Shown here: positions 28,701-34,600 of the stretch, piece by piece
How the letters are laid out: each line of letters begins with the position of its first letter
How positions within the stretch are numbered: position 1 is the stretch's first letter
Assembly: GCA_034440615.1 (NCBI GenBank)
Contig: JAOTOM010004565.1
Location: 62,001-126,000 of the forward strand
Source of the DNA: Ashinkailepas kermadecensis
Taxonomy: Eukaryota; Arthropoda; Thecostraca; Neolepadidae
Reading direction: 5' to 3'
DNA length: 64,000 nt
The notes under the pieces: model-generated
Database searches by the model: none
What the model was told of the DNA's origin: nothing
What the model saw: the letters and a program-made list of their open reading frames with translations, nothing else
Program-made: the position numbers and the translations under genes

Positions 28701-31646
28701 TGGCGCCGGACGCCGCTCACCTGACAACTTCGGATCGATCGCACCTTCCGCCTGGCCGACGAACGGATCGAACGGATCGGTAACCGCCGCCTCGTCGGCC
28801 GCTTTCTCGAACCGCTCGGCGAACGCATCGAAGGCGTCAGCCCCCGCATGCGCACCGGCGTCGGTCGTTTCGAGGAACGGGTTGGGCGAGGGCGGGGGCG
28901 GCTGGCGCCGGGGCGGCGCCGGCGGGGGCGCCCGCCGCGCCACCTCCACCGGAGCGGCGAAAATGTCAAGCGCCGCAGCCTGGCTCGGTCCCGCAGGCTC
29001 GGCCGCCGCCGAGAAGATGTCCAGCGCCGCCACTGGCGGCGCCACCGTCGCCGGCGGGGTGCCGAAGATGTCGAGCGGCTCCGGCTCCGGCGCGGCCGGC
29101 GCCTGGCCGCCCAGCAGGCCGGAGAAGTCGAGCTGCGCGCCGGCCGACGGCGCCGACTCGGACCGCTCGTTGAAGACATTGAAGGGCGAGGCGGGCGGAG
29201 CGGCTGGAATGTCGTCGATGCTGGGCAGCGACGGACGTGCGGGCGGCGCCGCTGGCCGCGGCGGCGGCGGCGGCGGCGGCGGCCGGCACGGCTTCTGCAG
29301 CAACTCCTCGGGCGGCGGCGGCGGCCGCGGCGCGACCTCCTCGGACGGCGTCAGCTGATACTGTCCTGGCGGCGACCCGCCGGCCGCAGTCGGCGTCGTC
29401 ACCGACGACGGCAGCGGCGACGGCCTGAGCGGACTCATCGGCGACGGCGGCGTGATGCTGGCGGCGGGCGCCGCTGGCGCGCAGAACTCGGCCATGAAGG
29501 CGGCCGCCGTGTGCACCCGGTCGTCGGGCTCGGCGCCGGTCAGCAGCACGGCCGGCACGTCGATCTCCAGCTGCATCGGCCGCAGCGCCTCCTCCTCCGA
29601 CGGCGACGACGCCCGCACGGCGGCGGCAGGTGTCGGCGCCACGGCCAACTCGCCAGCCGTCTCCGGCTGGTGGTCCGGCTCGGGCTCGGCGCTGGCCTTG
29701 ACAGCGGTGTCGGGGCCTGCGCCGTACCCACCCTCGACGGTGGTGTCGAGGGTGGGTACGGAGACAGTGGCGTCGAGGGTGGGTACGAAGACAGTGGCGT
29801 CGAGGGTGGGTACGGAGACAGTGGCGTCGAGGGTGGGCACGGAGACAGTGGTGTCGTGGGTGGGTACGGCCGCCGGCTGCGGCGGCTCTGTCACCGCATC
29901 CGCCCTGCCGACCGTGTCGGACGTGGGCGACGCGGCCGACATGCCGTCCAGTATGGTCGGCTGGCGGGGCACGTCGTCGTGGAATGAGCCGCACAGCAGG
30001 TCCACCTCCTGCCTCTGCGTGATGGCCGGTGCGTTGAACAGACTCAGGATCTGGTCCATGGTCTTGGGCTTGGAGGTTGCCGGCGCGGCGTCCCAGAGAT
30101 CGATCTCAGGCGCCACGGTCGGCCCGGGGCTGGGCACACGAGTCTCTTCGTGGTCGCTCAGCTCCTCCACGGTCTGGCCAAACGCCACACTGCAGAGAGG
30201 GTGACAGTCAGGGCTGCTGCATGGAAGCCGTACACAGATATCCCTTCCTGGATTAATTCAAGCGATACCGGAACAATACACAAACAGTGCTTCCCGCAAG
30301 CAAGAAAGAAACTGACAACAAGGAGTTCATACCAAGAACATGTTTAAAATAGATAATTGACGCGTATAAACATTATATAATTATATCTAAATAGTGTAGC
30401 TTACAAAAATAGAGGTTGGTTGCAACAACCATACAATAGCAAGTGGCTGGATCAAAATAAATGTTTGGATTAGTGTTTGAATTTAAATGTGGGCAAAAGC
30501 ACACAAAGATGCAATTACACGTATGCGTCTAAATCAAGTGTTAGGCAGTCATTCCTGATACTATACAATTTTTACTATTCGAAAAAATGAATAAGTACAT
30601 TTCATCAGGTCATTGTGGTTTGGCATGCTAAGAACGGTAACTCACCCTCCCTTCTTCGCACACCTCAAGTTGTAACCTCGCCCGTAGCTGGCGACCTCAT
30701 TATTACTGGCCAGAGACAGCAGCGGACACTGACACAGCAGCGGATACTGACACAGCAGCGGACACTGACACAGCAGCGGACACTGACACAGCAGCGGACA
30801 CTGACACATCAGCGGACACTGACACAGCAGCGGACACTGACACAGCAACGGACACTGACACAGCAACGGACACTGACACAGCAGCGGACACTGACACAGC
30901 AGGGGACACTGACACAGCAACGAACACTGACACAGCAGAGGACACTGACACAGACACGGACACTGACACAGCAACGGACACTGACACAGCAGAGGACACT
31001 GACACAGCAACGAACACTGACACAGCAGAGGACACTGACACAGACACGGACACTGACACAACAGCAGGCGCCGACACATCAGTGCGGTCTGTGACGGTAC
31101 CCACCTGAAGGCGGCATCGTGGTGACCGTGGCCCATCGTGGTGACCGCACTTGTCTCATCGTCCAGCGGCGGCGTGGGCGACCGCGACATGTGGGTGGGA
31201 CTTTGGCGCGGCGTGCGCACGTTGTTCAGCTGGCCGAACAGCGAGTCGCTGGCCGCCTCCATGTGGCCTGTGACCGAGGCGAGCAGGTGACGCGTCGCCT
31301 CCGGCACGGGTGGCCTCGGCGGCGGCGCGCCGCTGTCAGTCAGGTCACGGGCGGTCACGGGCACGGGCGCCGGAGGTCGCGGCGGCGGCGGAGGATGTGG
31401 CGCCGGCGGTGCCGGCGCGTGGGCCGCAGGCAGCGACGGTGGCGCCATCTCGGCGAACGGGTTGCCGGCCTGCGCGCAGCCGGTCGCTGGAGCTTCGACC
31501 AGGAACGCGCCGAACGGATTGTTTGCGAGTCCGGCGGGTCTCGCATCGTCGCCGATGAACGGGTTTCCGAGCGCGGCGGCGTCCTGCGGCGCGTCGAAGC
31601 CGCCGAACGCGCCGCCCATCTCCAGGAACGGATTTCCGGACGCCAT
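4909..31646 (-). CDS. stnB: stoned B, stonin family endocytic adaptor (15 exons)
   Basis: Second cistron of the stoned locus. StnB is a cytosolic adaptor that sorts synaptotagmin during clathrin-mediated synaptic-vesicle endocytosis. Coding exons in sense order: 31646-31105, 30189-28721, 27823-27643, 26260-26085, 25735-25573, 24993-24869, 21252-21152, 20377-20168, 17105-16955, 16209-16040, 15287-15174, 14715-14549, 13656-13505, 5386-5191, 5059-4909. All introns are GT..AG, phases agree at every join, and the sum is 1355 codons plus TAA, close to the fly protein (about 1260 aa). NPF motifs (EH-domain ligands) start at residues 5, 28, 43, 62, 617 and about 769. A proline/alanine-rich linker fills residues 180-670. 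The stonin homology domain is about residues 810-950 and the mu-homology domain about 1000-1340, including KIFTVKLQYIFYKERPG and VGRHDIIPVATEEWIRLE. The chosen start has strong context (GCCATGG), 28 nt after the stnA stop. Family assignment rests on recalled fly StnB and vertebrate stonin sequences; exon edges are my inference from splice signals. Confidence 0.93.
5060..5190 (-). other. intron 14 (131 bp)
   Basis: Short GT..AG intron, donor CCAG|GTGAGT, the only compact intron in stoned B. It shows that small introns persist here beside the satellite-swollen ones. Confidence 0.85.
5191..5386 (-). CDS. stnB: stoned B coding exon 14
   Basis: Acceptor TTTTTACAG at 5387. Encodes the late mu-homology-domain segment with WVEYTMPHTTVSHTV and SPEKYVRYLAR, matching the fly segment FVEFTMPATQVSHTTV and KYVRYLARHEYKV. 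Confidence 0.9.
5420..9651. repeat. 30-bp minisatellite in intron 13, about 141 copies
   Basis: A nearly uniform array starting about 35 bp upstream (sense) of the exon 14 acceptor. Plus-strand unit: cagttacact, cccaccacgc, tactcactg(a/t/t)(a/t). On the sense (minus) strand each typical unit carries ACAGTGAGTAG or TCAGTGAGTAG, i.e. GTGAGT, the U1-complementary donor core, though with A rather than G at -1. Variant units (cgcacc, ttccacc, tactcaatgt) recur in blocks: the same three-unit signature appears at 8221, 8521 and 9031, and a cacgacactcactga variant at 5791, 6151, 7381 and 8041, so units spread as higher-order duplications. The unit length is a multiple of three and stop-free on the plus strand, which creates meaningless ORFs of over 1400 codons. 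Confidence 0.97.
9652..9734. other. unique spacer between two satellites
   Basis: About 80 bp of non-repetitive intron 13 sequence separating the 30-bp and 27-bp arrays. Confidence 0.7.
9735..13440 (-). repeat. 27-bp minisatellite made of the exon 13 splice donor, about 137 copies
   Basis: On the sense strand each unit reads AGGGACAGG|GTGAGTCACC plus ACCCGACC (or a close variant). The first half is identical to the end of exon 13 and its donor (GGGACAGG|GTGAGT at 13505/13504). The array therefore consists of tandem copies of a real exon-intron junction. It abuts exon 13 through a 77-bp duplicated exon end. The stretch at about 11040-11970 is irregular, with 28-33 bp units, extra C or GTACCGC insertions and the donor often changed to GGTCAGC. 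The rest is highly homogeneous, with gtgactcacc and gtcactcacc unit types interspersed. Unit length is a multiple of three and several frames are open on both strands. Confidence 0.97.
13428..13504 (-). repeat. 77-bp duplicate of the exon 13 3' end with its donor
   Basis: The last 60-plus bases of exon 13 (encoding AKYEHHHRAIVWRIPRLPKEGQ) and its GTGAGT donor occur twice, 77 bp apart. I see one difference inside the copied coding part (ATA versus ATC, both Ile), so the copy is recent. Only the outer donor (13504) gives the conserved protein; the inner one (13427) shifts the frame by two. Confidence 0.93.
13505..13656 (-). CDS. stnB: stoned B coding exon 13
   Basis: Acceptor GCCCACAG at 13657. 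Encodes QGKVKGIERLLGTVDTLEQS followed by AKYEHHHRAIVWRIPRLPKEGQ, the highly conserved mu-homology segment (fly KIKGIERILGAVDTLQ and YEHHHRAIVWR). Confidence 0.92.
13657..14548 (-). other. intron 12
   Basis: GT..AG intron (donor GACG|GTATGT). It contains the 31-bp minisatellite at 14045-14412 and otherwise unremarkable sequence. Confidence 0.8.
14045..14412. repeat. 31-bp minisatellite in intron 12, about 12 copies
   Basis: Plus-strand unit contains gatgtacttgacagg followed by tatcggatgtcacggt or cataggatgtcacggt. Copies differ at a few sites. It does not match an adjacent splice junction. Confidence 0.93.
14549..14715 (-). CDS. stnB: stoned B coding exon 12
   Basis: Acceptor GGACAG at 14716, donor CGACG|GTATGT. 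Encodes VEISADILVPGFISRKMGQ, CEDVFIRIPLPECWIYMFR and VEKHFRYGSVKASHRR, nearly identical to fly StnB. Confidence 0.93.
14716..15173 (-). other. intron 11 (458 bp)
   Basis: GT..AG intron with phase 0 donor GGCAAG|GTAGGC. A short cacatcac microsatellite lies at about 15064-15090. Nothing else recognised. Confidence 0.75.
15174..15287 (-). CDS. stnB: stoned B coding exon 11
   Basis: 114 nt, phase 0 at both ends. Encodes FKPPDGCYIELMRFRVRPP, RGRELPLQVKAKY and TILSGK. It joins the exon 10 end QMLK and the exon 12 start VEISADI as in fly StnB. Confidence 0.92.
15288..16039 (-). other. intron 10 (752 bp)
   Basis: GT..AG intron (donor CTCAAG|GTAGGT). Contains a few degenerate copies of a gctgcatgatcagcc motif at 15565-15655. 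No gene or element recognised. Confidence 0.75.
16040..16209 (-). CDS. stnB: stoned B coding exon 10
   Basis: Acceptor TTGGCCAG at 16210. Encodes MPDIELGINDLRRQGREVVG and RHDIIPVATEEWIRLEDV, the mu-homology-domain core that is almost identical in Drosophila. Confidence 0.93.
16210..16954 (-). other. intron 9 (745 bp)
   Basis: GT..AG intron, donor TATCAG|GTACAC. It holds a degenerate repeat of gattcacag/gcagattc words at 16245-16455. Confidence 0.75.
16245..16455. repeat. degenerate gattcacag repeat
   Basis: About ten diverged copies of a 12-30 bp unit built from gattcacag, ggtcgcagt and cgcagattc. An old, decayed minisatellite. Confidence 0.55.
16955..17105 (-). CDS. stnB: stoned B coding exon 9
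   Basis: Acceptor GTGCGGCAG at 17106. Encodes VNVHRDRALNYKTEEVQITG, VDEVYVEQDVTGAITTQLAR and VRLFFLAFLSG, start of the mu-homology domain and matching fly VRLFFLAFLTG. Confidence 0.92.
17620..17732. repeat. 110-bp direct repeat, copy 1
   Basis: Shares gacttttcctgccattgatg, catcagaagcgcctccagaa and tggaggt with the copy at 18106-18217 at roughly 80 percent identity by eye. Probably two copies of a short interspersed element. Confidence 0.7.
18106..18217. repeat. 110-bp direct repeat, copy 2
   Basis: Same orientation as copy 1, about 490 bp away, with scattered substitutions. Confidence 0.7.
19667..19708. repeat. T-run joined to A-run
   Basis: About 14 T immediately followed by about 27 A. 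It may be two retroposed A-tails meeting head-on, or a homopolymer assembly artefact. Confidence 0.8.
20168..20377 (-). CDS. stnB: stoned B coding exon 8
   Basis: 210 nt, phase 0 at both ends. Encodes AERITKKIGQFAISAWEGDY, VKEFASDVRKLGMPVEHAPQ and HYEEVKRFASYIEETLFK, between the stonin homology and mu-homology domains. Fly has KLGLPVEHAPQ at this point. Confidence 0.93.
20480..20665. repeat. about 68-bp repeat, 3 copies
   Basis: Three diverged tandem copies of a unit containing ggctgtttttactgctggg and atttcaa. Confidence 0.7.
20745..20900. repeat. dispersed intronic element, copy 1
   Basis: About 150 bp sharing aatgttcc, taaatattc, acatttgat and ggatcgcgaaaaa blocks with intron 5 (25205-25350), same orientation. 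Probably a short interspersed element. Confidence 0.65.
21152..21252 (-). CDS. stnB: stoned B coding exon 7
   Basis: Acceptor TGCCGCAG at 21253. Encodes AQQYDQYGKIFTVKLQYIFY and KERPGVRPGQLTK, the stonin homology domain signature also present in fly StnB. Confidence 0.94.
21385..21838. mobile_element. inverted-repeat (MITE-like) element
   Basis: Left side has catgatcataactttccatg style repeats; right side has the reverse complement, ggaagttatgatcattggaa and gttatgaac, about 300 bp apart. The ends can fold back on each other. No transposase is encoded. The central part carries a CCTAA pentamer tract at 21590-21622. Confidence 0.5.
21590..21622. repeat. TTAGG-type pentamer tract
   Basis: Five to six imperfect CCTAA (TTAGG) pentamers. 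This is the arthropod telomere motif as an interstitial tract, too short to prove telomeric origin. Confidence 0.6.
22255..22410. repeat. about 32-bp repeat, 5 copies
   Basis: Five imperfect copies built on cttttcaactgtctagagat and gcacaaaacactc. Confidence 0.8.
22515..24868 (-). repeat. 35-bp minisatellite made of the exon 6 splice donor, about 68 copies
   Basis: On the sense strand each unit reads CCTCCTACTCTGTCTCCGAT followed by GTCG|GTCAGTCCAGG. The last coding bases of exon 6 (encoding ASYSVSDVG) and its donor are GCCTCTTACTCCGTCTCCGA then TGTCG|GTCAGTCC, so the repeat is a tandem copy of the exon 6/intron 6 junction. It begins exactly at the real exon edge and runs into the intron. Variant units (tatgaggcc, cggagtagg, and a shortened gggctggattgaacc unit at about 23706, 24649 and 24820) recur in blocks. 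One block near 23340-23700 reappears about 626 bp away at 23967-24330. All three minus-strand frames are largely stop-free. Confidence 0.97.
24869..24993 (-). CDS. stnB: stoned B coding exon 6
   Basis: Acceptor TTTACGCAG at 24994. Encodes RFWKKVFVRLADNAVLQLFN and DPFQELPLQASYSVSDVG, the start of the stonin homology domain. The protein continues as GAQQYDQ in exon 7 only if the outermost donor (24868) is used. Confidence 0.93.
24994..25572 (-). other. intron 5 (579 bp)
   Basis: GT..AG intron, donor CAGCG|GTGAGA. Contains copy 2 of the dispersed element (25205-25350). Confidence 0.8.
25205..25350. repeat. dispersed intronic element, copy 2
   Basis: Direct-orientation relative of the intron 7 copy (20745-20900), with an added gcatcgcgcatc duplication. 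Confidence 0.65.
25573..25735 (-). CDS. stnB: stoned B coding exon 5
   Basis: Acceptor TGTCCCCAG at 25736. Encodes DRAADVESASPPATPLFDDD, PLEAFPRTLWESAEFEMFLR and QPNKKKITGQR. The PNKKKITGQ stretch followed by FWKKVFVRL matches the entry to the stonin homology domain. Confidence 0.9.
25731..25885 (-). repeat. exon 5 acceptor region in 3 tandem copies
   Basis: Three 49-60 bp units, each with GTGT(GT)CCCCAG|GGGAC or CCCTAG|GGGAC on the sense strand. AG ends fall at about 25736, 25785 and 25845. The exon-proximal copy is the one that preserves the StnB frame. Confidence 0.88.
25736..26084 (-). other. intron 4 (349 bp)
   Basis: GT..AG intron, donor GAAAG|GTCAGT. Its 3' end consists of repeated acceptor copies. 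Confidence 0.8.
26085..26260 (-). CDS. stnB: stoned B coding exon 4
   Basis: Acceptor TTCTCCCCAG at 26261. Encodes PQQDWASQTTVPTLAPPPRP, the sixth NPF motif (AATNPFVSS) and LQLDLQLQTPAKG. Phases fit exons 3 and 5. This linker is less conserved, so the call relies on frame and splice sites. Confidence 0.82.
26222..26628 (-). repeat. 65-bp minisatellite made of the exon 4 splice acceptor, 6 copies
   Basis: Each unit carries TGTTCTCCCCAG|(G/A)CCGCAG and CAGGACTGGGCATCTCAGAC, i.e. the intron 3 branch/acceptor end plus the first bases of exon 4. AG ends lie at 26261, 26326, 26391, 26456, 26521 and 26586. Only the one at 26261 adjoins the rest of exon 4. Confidence 0.95.
26261..27642 (-). other. 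intron 3 (1.38 kb)
   Basis: GT..AG intron (donor ATCAG|GTCAGG). Almost half is the 65-bp acceptor array and the 70-bp array. Confidence 0.8.
26630..27245. repeat. 70-bp minisatellite in intron 3, about 8 copies
   Basis: Unit contains gtgatacacagcatgtgatg, gttacatgacgtgaaggtat and gtcagggaaggtgttccagt. One unit is interrupted by a purine-rich insert with about 22 A at 26956-27050. Confidence 0.93.
27643..27823 (-). CDS. stnB: stoned B coding exon 3
   Basis: Acceptor GTCCCTCAG at 27824. Encodes WGSSEAAPPTGGAQLGFEDS, AFDAFLSMTAPPPVPQS and SEDEAADINVFIR. Phase-compatible with exons 2 and 4. Confidence 0.85.
27824..28720 (-). other. intron 2 (897 bp)
   Basis: GT..AG intron, donor GTCAG|GTGAGC. 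It holds the 7-bp array next to the acceptor and otherwise AT-balanced sequence without features. Confidence 0.8.
27875..28166. repeat. 7-bp ACACTGT microsatellite, about 41 copies
   Basis: Tandem acactgt heptamers with atactgt, acactgc and acattgt variants, close to the exon 3 acceptor. The heptamer and its complement overlap (gtacac/gtgtac), so the array can form hairpins. It leaves frames open on both strands, which explains the YTVHCTL-type ORFs. Confidence 0.93.
28721..30189 (-). CDS. stnB: stoned B coding exon 2 (proline-rich linker)
   Basis: 1469 nt, acceptor CTCTCTGCAG at 30190. Encodes VAFGQTVEELSDHEETRVPS, EIDLWDAAP, TMDQILSLFNAPAIT, long polyproline runs, three LDIF motifs, an NPF (PSPNPFLET) and DPFDPF near the end. 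GC content is very high. A 9-residue repeat (VPTLDATVS, about five copies) lies at 29745-29865. The region is presumably disordered and carries short endocytic-protein ligands. Confidence 0.9.
29738..29868 (-). repeat. 27-bp coding repeat in exon 2
   Basis: Five in-frame copies encoding VPTxDxTVS variants. Unlike the intronic arrays it is within coding sequence and its length keeps frame. Confidence 0.9.
30190..31104 (-). other. intron 1 of stoned B (915 bp)
   Basis: GT..AG intron, donor TTCAG|GTGGGT. The 18-bp array starts about 35 bp inside it. The remainder (30190-30700) is AT-rich with no feature. Confidence 0.8.
30710..31072. repeat. 18-bp minisatellite in intron 1, about 20 copies
   Basis: Unit acacagcagcggacactg with cagacacgg, cagcaacgg and cagcagagg variants. 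The sense strand contains TGTCAGTGTCC in each unit, a GTCAGT word that also occurs at real donors in this gene (exons 4 and 6). Confidence 0.95.
31105..31646 (-). CDS. stnB: stoned B coding exon 1 (NPF-rich N-terminus)
   Basis: Starts ATG at 31646 in context GCCATGG. Encodes four NPF motifs in the first 64 residues, then proline-rich sequence ending GHGHHDAAF. It lies on the same uninterrupted exon as the whole of stnA. Confidence 0.93.
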
Positions 31647-31674
31647 GGCTGCGGCTCAGAGCCGGCACGGCGCC
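31647..31674 (-). promoter_or_regulatory. stnA-stnB intercistronic spacer (28 nt)
   Basis: GC-rich 28-nt spacer without ATG between the stnA TGA and the stnB ATG. In Drosophila the two stoned ORFs are likewise separated by a few dozen nt on one mRNA. With the near-absence of upstream ATGs, this favours leaky scanning or reinitiation. Confidence 0.8.
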
Positions 31675-34600
31675 TCACAGGTCGAGCAGCTCGCGCTCGA
31701 GCACCAGCAGCTCCGCCCGGCCCGGCACCAAGCCGCCGGCGATGCTCGTGTCGAACGGGTCGAGCTGTGCCGGCGGCGGTACCGACACCACCGTCGCCGT
31801 CAGCGTCTGCGCCAGGCGCGACCCGGCCGCCTGCTCGTCGAGCAGACTGCGGTCGGGCGGCGGCGTGGCCGGCCGCGCCACCTTCTCGTCTCCGCGCGGG
31901 TCGAACTCGGGCTCGCTGACGGCGCGCTTCAGCAGGCTCGGCGGCGCGTCGGCGGCGAACTCGCGCTCCAGCACGCGCAGCTCGGCGGTGCCGTACCGGT
32001 CGGCGATGGACGTGTCGAACGGGTCGAGCGTGACGGGCGACAGTTGGCGCGGCGTCGCCGACCGGCCGGACGGCTGCAGCGCGGGCGGCAGCTCGGCCGA
32101 AGGCGTCACGGCCAGCAGCTGATCGGCGGAAGTCTCTGGCGGCGGCGGCGGCAGAGTGACGCTCGCTGGTGCCGGACGCGGCGGCGGCGGACGCGGCGGA
32201 GGCCGGCTGCAGCTCACACCCCCGACCAGCTCGTTCTCGAGCACGCGCAGCTCCGTGTGGCCAAACTGGTCGGCGACGGACGTGTCGAATGGGTCAACGT
32301 CCTCACCGGCGTTCTGGCTGCCGATGGTGGGTGCGAGGCACGGCTGCAACGGTGGGTTGGGATCCTCCGGGGTGGTTGCTAGCAGGGCGGCGGAGGCGGT
32401 GGACACGGACAGCGAGAGCGGCTTGGTCGGCCGGTCGCCGGCAGTCGTCGGCGAGTCGACGATGCAGACCGACTCCACGTGCGTGGTGTCGAACACGTCC
32501 TCCTCCTCCGGCGGCTCTTCCTCAGCCGATAACGGTGAAAGGACGGCGACCTCGTCAGTGTGAGAGTCAAATGCCGAATCGCTTACCAGCGTGGGCAGCA
32601 GATCTGCGAGCTGCTTCGCTACTGGAGCAGGCGTTGCCGCTAGCAGCTCACGCTCTAGGACTTCCACTTCGACCGTTCCGAACTTGTCGGCAATTGATGT
32701 GTCAAACGGGTCTTGCTCCTCTGGCGAGCGCTCTCCGCCGGCTCTCTGCGGGATGAGAGCAACAGGTGCGGCGTCCTCGTCAACGGGCGTCAGCGTAAGC
32801 AGCTCTGGTGGCGGCGGTGGCTTGGGAAGTTCCTTCTCGTCAAAGGAGACGGCAAAGGCGGTCGGTCTCGAGGGCGCTGGAGGCGGAGGGCGTGGAGGCG
32901 GAGCACTTGTTGCGGTCAGGTCAAGTTGTGAGCTGAGGGAGGCTGGTGCGATGGGAAGGTGGGCGGCGAGCAGCTCACTCTCGAGCACTTTTAGCTCGAC
33001 GTTGCCGAAAGAGTCTGCGATTGAAGTGTCGAACGGGTCGGCTTCTGGCTGGCTTGCGGCGCTATCTGACTGCTGGGATGGCAGGAAGACTGGTGTGCTG
33101 TCCTGAGTGGGTGTGGAGGCCAATAGTTGCGCTACGTCAACAGGCGGCTCGCGAACAATCCCACTTGCGCGCGAAGTGTCGAACGGCTCAGCCTCGACCT
33201 GTTCCTTGTCCGCGCTCGGGTCAAACTCTTTATCTTCAAAGGCGGCGTCAACAACTGGACCAGCGGAAGGCTCGTTCAAGGAGTTCAAGTGCTCAGCCTC
33301 GAACAGTCTGATCTCAGTGCCGCACAGTTGGTCGGCAGCTGACGTATCGAACGGGTCTATCTCCTGCTTTTGTTCTTCAGTTGTTGTTGCCGACCGGTTG
33401 TCAAGTCCTGCTGACGAGAAACTGATGGGCTCCGGCAGCGGCTCGTAGTCGTGATGTTGGTTGGAGGTTAGCAGATCAGGCTGCTCCTTCTCGGGCGAGG
33501 TGACGACCACAGGCGGTGGCGGACGACCCGGCGGGGCAGGCTTGGTCTCGCCAAAGTCCGCGTCGAATTTGGCGCTCTGCTGGTCGAACTGGGCTTCCTC
33601 GGCGAGGTCGCGCTGTCCCAGAACCTGCTGCACTGCCGAGGTGTCGAAGGGATCGTCCTCGCCCAGTATCTCTTCCCGGTCCTTGGCACGGAGTAGCGAC
33701 TCGGTGGCAAGCGAGTCAAATTCGCAGTCGTCTTTGTCAGGCGATTTTGCACAGAGGAGCGCCTCGTTGCTTCCTGTACTTGGAGGTTGTGCGATATAAT
33801 CGAATTCGCTTACAAGATTGCTGATATGATTTCTGCCCGTATGAGCACCTTTCTCGTCAGTTGCTCCTGGTTCGACGGATTCCAGCGGAGAATTGTGTTT
33901 TCGAATCTCCGGAGTTACCGCTAGATTTAATTCAAACTCTCCATCATCCTCAATATCCTCGTCAAGGAGCGTTTTCGCGGAAGATTCTTTATCAACAGAC
34001 TGGTCACCAGGGTTTTTCTCCTCCGAATCTGCGAATATTTCCGTCGACTGCAATAAGTCCAGGGAGCCCGGGCGTTTATAAGTACCCCGCTGTCTGCAAC
34101 GATGCTTTTTGGAATCGGGTTCAGAATGGTCTTTCTGCTCCTGATGTTTTTCGCACCCCTGAGTGCCACTTAAAATTCCGACAGCATTCCCTAACGCGAT
34201 TACTCTTAGCTTCTTCTTCTTTGGGTCCTCCGGCTTAACACAGAGCAGCTGGTCTACAGCCGAGGTGTCGAACGGGTCCTCTCCGGTATCTGTTGGACTG
34301 TCAGGAATGACGGCGAGGCCAATATCCCCGCTGGTGACTGCGTCAACGTACTCAGTGTTGAACACGTCCTCTTCAAAATATTGTGCACGCTCTAATCTCT
34401 CAACCTGACACAGCACTTCAGCAAGACCGGGCCTTTCGGGCGTCGGCGTACGTGGGGGCTCGTCTTCAGGTTCAGGGTTAAGTTCAGGCTCCGGTTCAGC
34501 GACCGCTTCCTCTTCGGCGTCAACGTCCACCCACTTCGGCTTGGCGGTGACGGTCGTCGCAGCTGGCCTGTCCTTGCTGTCGCCGTCCGCTGGCTGCTCG

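Noticed and set aside
30615..31094. Plus-strand QRTLTQ repeat ORF
   Set aside because: Translation of the 18-bp intron 1 satellite.
28501..31919. Several long plus-strand ORFs antisense to stoned exons 1 and 2
   Set aside because: They are GC-rich shadows of the real minus-strand coding frame, with R/G/A-rich low-complexity translations.
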